Origin: Straminergon stramineum
Taxonomy: Eukaryota > Streptophyta > Bryopsida > Hypnales > Calliergonaceae
Reading direction: 5' to 3'
Assembly: GCA_963920665.1 (NCBI GenBank)
Contig: OY987266.1
Span: forward strand, 22,866,248-22,930,247
DNA: 64,000 bases
Part shown: piece by piece, positions 25,927-37,349 of the stretch
Numbering within the stretch: position 1 is the stretch's first letter
Layout: the number at the start of each line of letters is the position of its first letter
Notes under the pieces: generated by a model
The model's input: only the letters and a program-made list of their open reading frames with translations
Databases searched by the model: none
What the model was told of the DNA's origin: nothing
Position numbers and translations under genes: made by a program

Positions 25927-26500
25927 AAAGAACTTTAAGAAAATCCTATCAAACAATAAATTCATTAAAACATGTCTAAAATCCATTTTGTTAAATGACA
26001 AGACGATGGAACTTTAAGAATTCAGAATACTTAAGTCAATCTCATCCTTAAACCTTATAATCTTTCACTTCATCATTCATCAATGATATTGTGGCTATTT
26101 TGATTTTATGACCTTTGCAATCTCCATTGTCCAACATGTCTAGTTTAAATTTATACGACATAAATCAAATAATTTTGAACCCAAATTTGCAATCTTCTAA
26201 AAATGATGGCATTTGCTAAAATAGAGTAGATAAGGGTTTAAGGGTTAGTAGGGTTTAGGGTTTAGAATTTGTAGAGTCTAGGGTTTCACCCTAAACTTCA
26301 AGCTCTCTAAATGCATACTTGGATTCTTGTAATAACCTCTCTATTTCTATTTCTGATTTGCTTGATTAAAGGCTAAAACATTGGATACTAAAACTTTCTA
26401 ATCTTAGGGTATTAAGAAGAATCTGATTGGCTAGAAAAATGTATTTGAGAGAATCCTATGCCTAGTGGCCTCCCAAATCCCCAAAATTTGAAAAATTTGG
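25927..26500. other. AT-rich spacer with agggttt words
   Basis: Contains ggtttaagggttagtagggtttagggttt-like telomere-type words at 26,226-26,295, degenerate and short. No gene seen. Confidence 0.4.
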
Positions 26501-26519
26501 TGGGAAGGATCGTTGGTCT

Positions 26520-26740
26520 AATGGAAGCAGTCCGCCTGTCTACCTATCAGCTATGGAAGTGAATGGTAGAGGTTCGTTTGGTCGGCCATTTGCTACAGTC
26601 GAGCCATTCGCTAGCTTGAGCCACATCCGCATGGTTTGGGATAGGTCTAGTCCTGGACCTACTCTAGGTTTGGGAGTAGACGGGTATATTGGTGGATGGC
26701 CAATGGCTTTCTCCTCACTTTCACTCTCCCATTCGGGCAT
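26520..26740 (+). promoter_or_regulatory. GC-rich patch upstream of the 26.9-kb relic
   Basis: Locally GC-rich and in the same relative position as the patches upstream of the kinase-like and BED-like relics. No clear TATA box found, so a promoter role is inference. Confidence 0.3.
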
Positions 26741-26936
26741 CATAGCCATGTTGGATGTGCTACTATTACTTCACGCACTAGTTTCTCTTACGTGGTAGAG
26801 AGTGGGGGTCAAATATCTTTCATTATACATTGGATTTACTACCTTGGTTACATATGGACACACAAACCCAATATTCATTTTTTATTTTTGAAGAACCAGT
26901 CAAGGGGTGTGAAGTTGGAAAATGGAAACCTCAAGT

Positions 26937-28654
26937 TCCAAAGGGACGCTCAATGATCAAGCAGTCATGACAAGTGTGGATGGTGTTGTAGTTGAAAGCA
27001 ACAAAAGATCTAAACCAATGGAGGTAGGACAATAGTTGCATTTTGACATTTTGGATGACATCAACATCAAGGCAGAGACCAATTGGGAGACGAAGGACGT
27101 GGAATACTAGACCTTCAAACTGTGCAGAAAATATGTGAAAATGTATCACATTGGGAAGTTGTAGCCTTGAGATTGTGACCCTCTTGACACTTGTGAATAT
27201 TGTTTAAAACCGGCAAATTGTCTTAGTGATCATTTTGTCCATCGCTCAATGGAGGTGTAGCAAACCCTTTTTCCAAACAAGGCTATGAGCAAGGGTAGAA
27301 TTAACTACAACTTGGCAAGCATGGTTTATGTTGAATAGATTTTGGCTCGCAAGGTGGATTGGAGCATGTACCCTATAGTAGCGACAATTCCACTAGCAAT
27401 TGGTTAACATCAGAAAGACATTCCTAATACGTTCAATCCAAAGGCACAATTCCCTAGAGCATATGAAGCAAATGCCACGTCAAAGGATGTCACGGACTAG
27501 ATTCACATCCTTCTTCAATCCCAAGTGTGTAGTGTGGAAGTTATGCATGGAAAAAAAAGGTGGTAGAGCTAGGTGCTACATGTAATACTAAAGCAAGGAA
27601 CACTTCTTCTTCAGTAGGTGTGGAAGGAGAGGGGTTTAGGGCTCCATCAAAAGATTTGAATCCTATACCTAATGTGACAAAAAGAGTGTGGGTGGAAAAC
27701 ACTCCAAAAAAGCCACTTCGTCCCATAGAACATGGGTCAACATCCAAGCCACGAAAGCAAAATGAAGAGGTTTCTGTAGAAGAAATTGCTAAGACACACA
27801 TTTGTATTGATAGGGTTTTGAATAGTAGTGCCAAAGACATCATGTCCAATGTCCCTTTAGTTGTTCACTCGATGAGAAGACTGAGTCCAATTCAGAGCTT
27901 AGTAAATGAAGTGCCAACGTTACCAAACAGGAATGAAGAGTACCCTAGTGAACTGACAAGTGTAGGGATGGACTTGGAGATCGAGGCTATTGTCAACAAC
28001 AACGAAGAGATGCCGAATTTGGAAGACCATCCATTGCTAGCGTTGGTGGGTCCGAAGGATTTAGAGTCATTGTAGAAGATGCCTCCATTGGAAGAGTTGG
28101 AGAACTTGTTGCAATGTACCTTCCAATGGAACCAATTTGAAATTCAACGAGGTGCAACTAACAATGGAAATGAAGGTGGCATGAGTAATGAAGGTGACAC
28201 TACAAATGAAGGGCACAATTCTACTTCAGGCAAGGCAACAATGGGATTTGGTGAGATGTCCGAAACGACTTATTCTCTATTATGTACAGCTAGAGTTGTG
28301 GTTGTATTGACGCGTACCCTCGCAAAAATAATGGATACATTTTCCAAAATGACACCATCCATTTTACTTGGTGCTTTGGCTTTCAAGAAGTTTGTCGAGT
28401 TTGTGGACAAATTGCAAGACAAGAAAATGAAAGAGCTTCAACGTATTGTTCTTCTGGAACAAGAGAATCAAGAATTAACATCATATTCATTAAAATGGGA
28501 GTTTTCCACTGAAATAAGAGTTTTAAAAGTACTATTTATTATAAATGTGAAAAGAATCCGTGGTCCCTTGACACTAGAAAGCACAACAATCACATACAAA
28601 ACCTCTGAAGAAATACAAAATTTCAAAACATCATGCAATAAATGTGAATTGTAA
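26937..28654 (+). pseudogene. Decayed coding unit of unknown function
   Basis: A plus-strand reading of about 570 codons stays recognisably protein-like but is broken by roughly ten stops, mostly TAG, with a frame change near 27,570. The 5' part includes a possible zinc-binding cluster, CDPLDTCEYC followed by NCLSDHFVH. The middle is Pro/Glu/Asn-rich. The 3' part (28,079-28,654) has GDTTNEGHN and a helical, charged segment KLQDKKMKELQR that may form a coiled coil. The open segments 27,560-28,075 and 28,079-28,654 are in one frame separated by a single TAG. I do not recognise the family; it is probably a transposon-encoded protein because of its decay and setting. Confidence 0.45.
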
Positions 28655-28754
28655 TCCAATAAATGAAACATCATAAGCAAATAACTATGTGTTATATGTA
28701 TATTATCAACAAATCCTTGTACACACATGGCCTATTGTAAGTAACATTCCTAGC

Positions 28755-29118
28755 AACTAAGCTCTTCATCTCCATCAAACGTGTTAGGCACTGCAAGTAG
28801 ATTGCTTGAGAAGACAAGAGCATGGTGATTGAAGAATGAAGTGCATGATGAGCTTTGGCAGGATCTAGGCAAGGAATTTGTAGAAAAACAAATATCCAGA
28901 CGCCACTGAGCATTCTCATAAATTGCAATCCTCACAATCTTCTTTAGATTGCCATTTATGAAAATGCTTACAGCGACGCCTACATATTTCTAATTCTACA
29001 ACTTCCTTGCCTAGATCCAGTCAAAGTTCAACATCCGTTTCATTCTTCAATTACCATGCCTTCATCTCCCCAAGCAATCTACTTGCAAGATTAGTACAGC
29101 CAACGAAGATGAGGTCCC
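28755..29118. mobile_element. Foldback element, about 365 bp
   Basis: Two arms of about 180 bp are inverted copies of each other. The left has gcaagtagattgcttg and the right caagcaatctacttgc; aggatctaggcaaggaa is matched by ttccttgcctagatcc. The centre lies near 28,945 and there is almost no loop. No coding content. Confidence 0.75.
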
Positions 29119-29363
29119 TTAATTAGAATATCCAATTTGTAATAGATCAAGGACTGCATTCATTAGTGCAGATACCTTCAACATAGTCTCTAACATCATG
29201 TCCTTGAGTATGAGGATTGCAACAATGTACAAAGTTCTTTCCTAGATTTAGGGTATACGATCCCATGAAGGAAGTCATCCTCGTATCCTACATAGGGTTC
29301 TATGTAGTATCTATCATTGCTATCATTTATTTACAAAAACAAAATTTGTCATATAGACAACTG

Positions 29364-30985
29364 TCATGAGTGTGACTTGCTCTTGATTTCTTGAACTGCC
29401 TTCAAAATCTCTGGTCCTCGACTATACCCTGTTTCCATCTTCTTATACTTCCGCCAATAGTCTTGCCGCTGCGCCTCCAATGACTTCCGCTCCCATGCAT
29501 CCCGAATTGGAGTCGAGTAGCAACTACGAGATACTCCATCGTGCGACCGCTTCATTTGCCCCCCTTCAAACAGTGCGTGGTGTCGTTGAATCCAAGGTGC
29601 TATATTGGGGAGTGAATGGTGTGTTGTAGATGGAACCTCAGACTTCAACACTGCTGGAGCGACTTGACATCCCAAGTCCTCATAAAGCTTCCTCTGAGGG
29701 ACTTTGTCGGAGGGTGTCACTAAGGTAGGATGGCCCATAGGTCACAATGGAGATGGGGAGCATGAGAGTGGTTGTCGTTTCCTTCCATTGGGAGGGCTGT
29801 CAACCACACCATCCTCGACGGGCTTCGGTGAGAAGTCCATTGTGGAATTCGCAGTTGCTACCAATCCCAAGAAGTTTCCAATGCTAAGGATTAAGTACTT
29901 CCCGTAGTCCTAGATGGAGTCTGCGGACGCTTCGCAAGCAAGTCCACTTCCTAGGACATGGGTCGTTGGAGTGCCAAGTATCTTATAAGAACTGAAATTA
30001 AAACAAAGGTCTATCCAAATGCGTAAAAACAAAGAACACACCATGCCTGAGTTTGCTTGGACATGTATCAAAGGACTAACGTCAAACCAATGTAAATGCA
30101 AGAACACTCTTATATACGTGAAACCAAGAAACAATTTCATTCATAACTACGTTAACAAATATGTACAATTCAGGTCGTGCCGAGCTGAAACGAAAGTCTA
30201 ATGAAATCATGCCAATCTGAATTGATCTCTTTAGAAGTTAACCTAATTTACACTAGAAGACGCACGAACTACGTCCATGAGCTTGTTGTATTCTTTTCGA
30301 TTCCTTTCATCGCATAGCATTCGCCGCCCAATTCTTCCTGGACCGTTTTCTCTGAATGACTTCAACCCTTGATCGCGAGCGACATGTAGACGCTTAAACC
30401 AAGGAAGCAATACTTCAAGTAGAAAAGTGTCCCTCGGACCATTTCCCCTATAACTCCAAGAGTCTGGTAGAATGACATTATCAGACTTGTTCATTATATG
30501 TTTTATTGGGCTGTCGTCCACAATGACAGTATTGTCGGCACTAAAGCTTCCTCTTGAGCCATTGAATAACATATCTAGATTTTTCAAGAACAAGTCTTTA
30601 TCTGTCCCTAGCTCCTTCAAGGAAGACAACCTTCCGGCTCTATCTCTGGTCTTAATAGTTTGACAAGAGTCTTGCCCAAGAACAAGAAAGGGTCCCACTA
30701 AGCCTCAAAAAAGATATTCGCAAATCATCTCAGTGGTGGACTTTTTCATAGAACTCCACACTGATATCATTGCAAATTTCCCTAGCTCTGAGAGGAAATC
30801 GGAGCAAGTGGGTTTCACCCACACAGCCTTTGGTCCCACTAAAGCGGGTTCAATGGCTGAGTGCGATCCCGAGGAGTCTCTGAAGTGTTTATGCGACGAT
30901 CCCTTGGACTTCCAATCTTCATAGACACATAGAATGCCATTTAGGTCCAAGATTACATTGATCCACTTCTCTGCCACCCTAGACC
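29364..30985 (-). pseudogene. NIF/FCP1-type HAD phosphatase relic with C-terminal extension
   Basis: Minus-strand frames form a recognisable NLI-interacting-factor phosphatase domain (PF03031 type). They contain VILDLNGILC at motif I (plant members often have DLNG instead of DxDG), KPTCSDFLSELG, ISVWSSMKKST, GPFLVLGQDSCQT and NTVIVDDSPIKH at motif III with the Asp pair. A TGA at 30,705 interrupts one continuous frame. After a likely intron (about 30,240 to 29,991) a tail continues to 29,364 with a TAG at 29,910 and a TGA at about 29,739; it carries a basic GRKRQ stretch and Arg/Lys-rich helices. Such enzymes dephosphorylate Ser/Thr, classically the RNA polymerase II CTD. As a passenger of a transposon its target is unknown. 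It is the left-most minus-strand gene of the proposed 17-kb element, and a palindrome sits in its intron. Confidence 0.7.
30169..30189. repeat. Element palindrome, single copy (HAD intron)
   Basis: ttcaggtcg + tgc + cgagctgaa; eight of nine arm positions pair. Confidence 0.7.
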
Positions 30986-31215
30986 TGAATGGCCAATTGA
31001 CACCCTCCGAAGTTCCTCCACAAGCAGATGGAGGACCGGATTCTTGCTATCAAACGGGTGAATGCATATCTAGTTATAGTACTATACTGTCTCATCCCAG
31101 ACGTACATTGAAATCACATAGAAACTGGTACTCACCAAAGAGTACAAACGGTAGAGCACAGCGGCAATACACACAAGGACCAATTGAAGTGTGAACAGAC
31201 AGAACACCGAAGCTC

Positions 31216-31415
31216 ACCTGTTTTTTAGAGGATCCGTAAGATATTGTGAAGGCATCCTGTATCATTGCTTTCCATTCTTGAACAATATCCACGTTCTGCA
31301 CTTCAACTCTGGGGGCCGTGTTCCGATGGACTTCATCTTCAGTTACAGAGAGAGGATATGATAGAGGATGTGTTTGTACAGTAGGTGCACACGATGATGC
31401 GGAGACAATTGGCAA
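31216..31415 (-). pseudogene. Probable 5' exon of the HAD phosphatase relic
   Basis: Open minus-strand segment ending SYGSSKKQ at a good donor (AACAG|GTGAGC). It contains a Pro/Thr-rich, disordered-looking stretch (CAPTVQTHPLSYPLS). The joining phase to the 30,985 exon was not resolved, so assignment to that gene is by position only. Confidence 0.35.
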
Positions 31416-31613
31416 ACTCAGTGGCCTTGCGATTCACGATTTACGAAATGATACTCTATGTGAGTGCTATATATTACAGGCTCAAGAATTGATTTTGAAT
31501 ATATACAATTAAAATTTAAATCCCGACACTCCATAGTTCATTGGTAAACATGTCTCTCCACTGCAAAAATCCTAAACCTACACTATATCTACATGTAACA
31601 CCCTATGATACAA

Positions 31614-31634
31614 ATCAGCTCGAGTCGAGCTAAA
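31614..31634. repeat. Element palindrome, single copy with paired change
   Basis: cagctcg + agt + cgagcta. Relative to the usual caggtcg/cgacctg, both arms carry the matching change (ggt to gct, acc to agc), so symmetry is kept. Lies just after the stop at 31,653 of the ParB-like relic. Confidence 0.55.
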
Positions 31635-32726
31635 ACAAATGACATCGAGTGATTATTGAGCCGAACCTACTGGTGAACCTTCGTCGGGAACCGTATCCAG
31701 TTCGAGTACTACATTGGCTGGTTCCACGAGTAGGTTCAGCTCGGTGCCGGCATCCTCCGTATCTCTTGGTGTAACTTCGGCCACCTCACGCATAGCAACC
31801 TTTGAATTGGTGGCTTCTGTCTTCTCTGATGGGAGAGATGGACCTGCATCAGTGTCATTGGTAGGAGGAAGAGGGTTAGATTCTTGGGTGCCAGTGGGAA
31901 GCGGTGCAAGCAATGTTGTCGCCTCTTACGGAACAGACACTGCGCTGTCGTTTGATCCAGTGGCTTGATTTTGAATTAGGCGTTGCTGCGAAGTAGAGGC
32001 AGGCTGTAGGGATGCTAATGGCGTGGCTTCATTTTTGTTCAAATATTGTTGCCACATTTCCCAGTTTTGCTTCTGTTCCATAATCATGGTTTTCGTTAAG
32101 GAAGCAAACCTTCGATTCGTCTCCTCTTGGAGCCTTCTACTCTCCGCCCTATCTGTTGCTTGGTCCTGACGCATACTCTCTTGTTGCCTCATTAAAGAAG
32201 CTAGCGTCTCTACAACAGACTTCAAGGGGTCCACCTTCCTCTTCTTCGTCGGGCGCGTATTCGAGGAAGGAGTCAGTGGAGTAGCACACAGTCCTCCTAA
32301 AGCGTGCAATCCTGAAGAGGTAGAAGACCGTGGTGGATCCTGGAAGGCGGATCGACCTAGCGTCAAAATGTCATCGAGACCTGCTTCATCATCCAAGCCC
32401 TCCTCCTCATCGTCTTCTTCCTCTTCTTCATCAAAGATTGCGGCCTTCCTCTTCTCTGCCCGACTGCTCGAGGACCTTGTTGTGGACCTAGTCCTCATCC
32501 TTGTTGAAGATGGTGTCGATTGTGACCCCATCACTGCCAGAAATTGTGTAGCATCAACAGGGTACCGAGTGTCCAGGAAATCGTCTTTGTCGAGCTTCAA
32601 TGCTAGAGTAGCAATGTCGTTCCACAAGTCTGATTCAATGTCTGGAATTGCTGCGTACATATTTACAGAACTCATTTGCAATGTGATCACATCAATGTCT
32701 AGTTTAGAATTACGTGGTTATTGCAT

Positions 32727-32747
32727 TTCAGGTCGAACCGACCTGAA
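32727..32747. repeat. Element palindrome, perfect 9-bp arms
   Basis: ttcaggtcg + aac + its reverse complement, in the intron between the two last exons of the ParB-like relic, near the 3' end of that intron. Confidence 0.85.
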
Positions 32748-32829
32748 TAAGCATGAAGAATAATAAATGGTGACACTCTATGAAAGTTAATTGCTAGACA
32801 AACTAAACAAATTACGTCCAATAGTGCAG

Positions 32830-32850
32830 ATCAGGTCGAACCGATCTGAA
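32830..32850. repeat. Element palindrome beside a splice donor
   Basis: tcaggtcg + aac + cgatctga. Lies 17 nt inside the intron that starts with the donor GCATTG|GTAAGT at 32,869 (minus strand). Confidence 0.8.
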
Positions 32851-34351
32851 TTGCATTTAGTCACTTACCAATGCAACACACGTCAATTTGCCACCAGCAA
32901 AGACAAAGAAGACACTGGTCCTTGGATTGTAGAATTTCTTCACAACCCATAGGTAGAATTCCATTCTGAGCTCCATATTGTACATCCTAAAAGGGAGCTC
33001 ATTGTATCTTCATGGTTCTTTGTACACCAGTGTATCTGGAGCTATGAACTCCAAATATATTCTTGCTTGGTACACATTATCCGGGCTTTGAAGAAACATG
33101 AGCAGAACTTTTTTGAGCGCCTTAACGTTGTTCGCTGGCAAATCCATCAGACGTTCATTCTTTGCCGGATAATAATCCACACATTGCATGTTGAAAGTCT
33201 TAAGAGCTTCATTCCTCTCGACATATGCAAGAACTTGCGCCTGGTCCTTCTCATCGGCACAAATAAATAACCAGGACTTTACTTCCTCCAAGAGAGGCTG
33301 CTTCATTTTCTCCATGGAAGTCAAGACTTCGTAGAAGAATGGCTTCTCTACTGTGAAATTTTCTTTCTACAAAACGCTCGGGATAGTTCTGAAGTCTATG
33401 ACCCCCAACTTCACCTCTTTGGCCGTGGTACTGGTCCATGCCATGCGCGGCCACAACACATGCTTATTCTCCAAAATTCAGTAGGGTCGGAGATAAGCGA
33501 TGCCAGATGGAGGTACAAAAAGATTGCGTTTCTCTAGGAAGACTCTAAAAAACTCTGCTGCTAAAGGTGATATCTCTGCAGCCGTTTTGTTTCTTGTCTT
33601 CACTTGCTTTGCTTGTGCAAAGAATGCTTCACCGGGCCTCTCTAACAACACGTTCATAGTTGCACTTGTAATACTGCGAGTTCTCTTGAATTCCCTCCAG
33701 TTGGCAACTATAAGTTCGTTGTTGGCGTTGGACAGTCCAAGGTCTGGGTCAATTTGGTGAAGCTCTCTCTTCACCAGTTGCTTTCTCTTTCGTCGCTCCA
33801 CCCACTCCTTAGTACTATAATAGCTATCGAGGACCGACAATATCATTTTGATAGTCACCTTCGGATACTTGAGGGTGCGCTTAGCTCCCGACTGATTCAA
33901 AATGTGCTTCGCCAACTTCCCCAAGTCATCATAGTTGAGATTTCCCAATGGCTTGAAATAATCTCGACTCAGAGCACAGCTCTCCAGCTTCCAGTTCTCT
34001 TTCTCGTTGAACTTCATGAGTGTGTCAGGATCGAAGAGCTCTCCGTGCGTAGAGTTAGTGATGACTTCACTCCACAAATTATATACATGGGCAGGTGCAG
34101 TAATAATCTTCAGCTCATTTATAAGTCTCATTTTATCTTCCGCCCCCTTCTTCTTTGATAGCATGTGATTCTCGTTCACATCTATCATAGCAAAGCGTTG
34201 ATGCACCGCTTTCTCAAACTCCTGCATATCATTATTCAAACAACATGTCAAGCTTTGAATAAATGAAGACAATATTCAAAAAATCAATTGTTCAGATGTA
34301 ATATGCTTCCTAGGCAATTGCGCATTGAAGATGGCACCACTACTACTACAG

Positions 34352-34372
34352 TTCAGGTTGACCCGATCTGAA
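34352..34372. repeat. Element palindrome beside a splice donor
   Basis: ttcaggttg + acc + cgatctgaa. Lies 8 nt inside the intron that starts with donor TTTAGG|GTGAGT at 34,381 (minus strand). Confidence 0.8.
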
Positions 34373-35931
34373 TTACTCACCCTAAATTTTGTTGTCTGCT
34401 TCAATGATTCTCTATTCCGTCGAGCCATTTGGACTGTTCCAACAACAACTGCGTCCTTTGGATTCTTTGGGCTACCCATGTTCACCCATACGGTTCTTAC
34501 TCCAAGAATGTTAGTGGCCCAGGATGGTTGTATTGCTTGGAAGTGGTTGACACGATTGTAATAGGCGGAGATGGACTGCAACTTCTCAGCATCATTTGAC
34601 CACACAATAAAACAGTTCCACTTCTCGAACTCCTTTTGGGTGGTCTTGTCAATCCCACTATCATCCTCCATCATCATCTTGCTGGCAGCAACGCTATGTT
34701 GACCGTTGATGATGTAGAACAAGCCATGTTCAACATCCTCCCACTTTGTTGGCCTCTTCGTGGGACCAATTGGCATCACGCAGAGGGTTTGTTTGGTGCT
34801 CTTGTCTGGGATGTTGACAAGCCAATTCATCATGGACTTCACCAAATGGGTCTCTAAGACTCTAATGTTGAATTCAGCGGGTGCTTCAATCAACTGCTCG
34901 AGGGGAAGCACTTTCTTCTCATTCACCCCTAAAAAATAAGCGTCCATGCATGTCTCCCAAAACCTTTTATAGACCGCACTGATAGTTTTGTAGTCCGGTC
35001 TGCGGTCCGTCTACAGCGCTTGGGGCACCATTGCCATCAGATCTGCATAACTCAATTCTCCTAAACCCGACTACTCGGATGCCTTCTCTGCAGGTTTTTT
35101 TGCAGAGGTTGAGCCCAATGGACAGCTTTGTGTCACAGATGTTGGCGTTGGAGGTAGCTTCTTATTCCTCTTCCCTCGACCTTGAGATCCTTGCGTTTGT
35201 GTTCCCATGGATGGTTGACCTTCACCCTGACTACCAAATTCAACAGAGACTGTTCGAGGAGCCATAAACGATTGTTGCATTGCGTGCTTCTCCTTGAGCA
35301 CTTCGAATGAATTGAAAAGGTAGCGCAATTTAGTGCAGAGACGCTTTCCTGTCAATGGTGTACCGTCCGCATTAGTACAATAGTTCTCGTCTACCTTCTT
35401 CTCCAGGTTTTTGATCTCACTCCTATAAGGCGTAGGCTCCAAACTCTGAAGGAAAGGTACCATCGTAAAAGGGATCTTCTCCGAGTTAAAGGTAAGAGTG
35501 AAGTGGTATTGCTTGTCAGCTGCCAATTCACTCTTTGTTGTTACGTAGCATACTTTGATATGTGGGTAGACATCATTAATAACGTCCTTCACCTTCTCAT
35601 CGTAAGAAAGGGGTATAAAGATTTCTGATTTCTTGTATTTCATATTGAAGACCATGTTGTCCGTATGGGGCACCATGGTCAGACTCCAGGTTTTGACTTG
35701 GTCGGGATCACTAAACTCCTAGTAATCTCCTTCGATCATCATCTCGTCATTGTCATACTCGTCCTCGGGTCTTGTAGTTGTCAGACGAGTAAAATAGGCG
35801 TTCAGATTTTATATTTGGTCTTCCATTCTGCATGAACATAGGATCTGTGAGTTCATACAATACTTCAGAGAACTCGTTCAAATCAAAAATAGTGACCAGG
35901 ATCCCAATCCAATTCCTCCGGTTATTAGCAG

Positions 35932-35952
35932 TTCAGGTCGGCCCGACTTGAA
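35932..35952. repeat. Element palindrome upstream of the first recognisable exon of the ParB-like relic
   Basis: ttcaggtcg + gcc + cgacttgaa, about 95 nt upstream of the acceptor catgcag| at 35,837 (minus strand). Confidence 0.8.
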
Positions 35953-36132
35953 CGGTTATTCATTACGATGGATATTCTAGTGTCATTGTTTCTATTTATC
36001 TAAATAGATTCTGTTAAGATTAATTTGGCTAAAATATTCGATAATGGGGATTGATGTTTGTTATCATTTATGTTTTTAGTCAAGATACTGATAGTGATAA
36101 TTCCACTCTATTATTGATATCTAGCATTGTTG

Positions 36133-36758
36133 TTTAGGTCACCCCGACCTAAATTGCACATTAATGTTTTGTTAGACAAATGCTTAATTGTTTTTATTTG
36201 TTCATAGTTTATCGAGTTGATACTTATTTGATGAGTTTATGAATTAGGCACAGTGATGGGGTTTTAGCCATTAGTGATGTTCTTTAACATGATTCTCTGT
36301 GATTTTTTATTTTTTCAATTTCTTAACTGAACTGAATAGAAGTAATGAAAGTATTTGACTAACTGTAAATGAGCTGAATTTCGTTTACCTCTGTGCAATT
36401 CAGGTTGGGACGACTTGAGTTGCACTTTGGTTAATGGTGCTTTACTTGTGACATGGCTTGTCTTTCTTCGGATTGCTTTGCAATTCAAGTCGTCCCAACC
36501 TGAAATGTATGTCGGTAAATTGTGCTTTATGGTTGACACGGCCAGGCTTTTGTGGACTTCTCTGCAATTCAGGTCAGGACGACCTGAATTGCATGCAATT
36601 TAATGGTACTTTATGGGTGACACGGTGAGGCTTTCTTCGGACTTCTCTGCAATTCAGGTTGGGACAACTTGAATTGCACTTATGCTAATGGTCATTTAAA
36701 ATTTGCGGTTCCAGGATTTCTTTTAAGTTTTGTGTTGTTGAGGCCGCCCCAACCTGAA
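36133..36758. repeat. Left palindrome array, about 85-bp period
   Basis: Palindrome cores start at 36,133, 36,399, 36,484, 36,568, 36,653 and 36,738. The last five are spaced 85, 84, 85, 85 bp. The best copies are 29 nt: a 13-nt arm gcaattcaggtcg, three variable bases, and the reverse complement of the arm (36,395-36,423; 36,564-36,592; 36,649-36,677). Sequence between cores is partly repeated (taatggt..ctttatgggtgac and cttcggacttctct), so this is a tandem array whose best-kept part is the palindrome. It lies upstream of the ParB-like relic, which is transcribed leftwards. Confidence 0.9.
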
Positions 36759-36789
36759 CTGAATTATTGTGTTGAATAATACTTTTCGT

Positions 36790-37060
36790 TATCATGTTTT
36801 GTGATACTTATTTGATACCTGTTTGATATCCATTCGATACTCGGTGATACCCTGAGTAAACCCTATGTGACCAATAAGGTAACCCTAATGAACCCTTGCA
36901 CAGACCCTTGCACAGACCCTAAGCGAACCCTAAGAGAACCCTGATCAAACCCTGAGCTCCAAAACTGATTGAAAAAAAAATCAGAATCACAAGAAACCCT
37001 AAACCTGAAACTAGAATAAGCTAAACCCTAAACCATCAAACCACAACTGATGAGAAGCAA
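36790..37060. repeat. Degenerate GATAC and aaccct-rich tract
   Basis: Runs of gatact/gatacc words (36,804-36,855) followed by irregular accct/aaccct words (36,880-37,035). Resembles decayed microsatellite or telomere-type sequence; no gene. Confidence 0.45.
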
Positions 37061-37349
37061 ACATGCTAACCAAGGAACTAAAACGAAAGAATGTGATTCA
37101 AAACTAAATTCACACAAAAGCAAACCGTGAAACAAAAAACACAAGAACAAGTGCCAGTCGCTAAAACTGTAGACCACAATCTGGGGTCTTTTGCAGAACT
37201 AGAAAATTCAAACACAAGACAATTAACCACAATCCTAGAATGAAACCACTGCAAATGAATTAGAAGGTGAAGCACAACAAACACAAAAACTATGACAAAA
37301 CACAGAAGGGAAGTGTAAGTGACATTACCTTTCTAAGATAGAGCTCCAC

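Larger units (their letters stand above)
31653..35836 (-). pseudogene. ParB-like domain protein with possible DNA-methyltransferase-like C-terminus, decayed
   Basis: Minus-strand exons about 34,381-35,836, 32,869-34,221 and 31,653-32,690 share phase 0 across a clear intron (34,222-34,380). N-terminal ~250 residues: unknown, with a Gln/Gly-rich, basic linker. Next, a ParB/sulfiredoxin-like segment: KVLPLEQLIEAPAEFNIRVL, then GLFYIINGQHSVAASKMM (the G-x-H-R-type motif) and YYNRVNHFQ. A long helical part follows. Then RYNELPFRMYNM and VFFVFAGGKLTCVAL, continuing YAAIPDIESDLW, resemble the end of an N6/N4 DNA methyltransferase (PxxLM...VLDPFAGSGT pattern), but the motif I Asp is absent and no DPPY is visible. 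C-terminus: acidic run, nuclear signal PTKKRKV and coiled coil. Stops at 35,719, 35,071, 35,011, 33,478, 33,367, 33,010 and 31,926 all fit C-to-T changes. ParB call moderately sure, methyltransferase call tentative. Confidence 0.55.

Noticed and set aside
26514..26581. tRNA gene or tRNA-derived SINE
   Set aside because: tggtctaatgg fits an A box, but ggttcgtttgg is a poor B box and no cloverleaf could be drawn.
33500..34158. Plus-strand open frames opposite the ParB-like relic
   Set aside because: They mirror the minus-strand coding frame, have no motifs, and the minus-strand frame is continuous over a longer distance.
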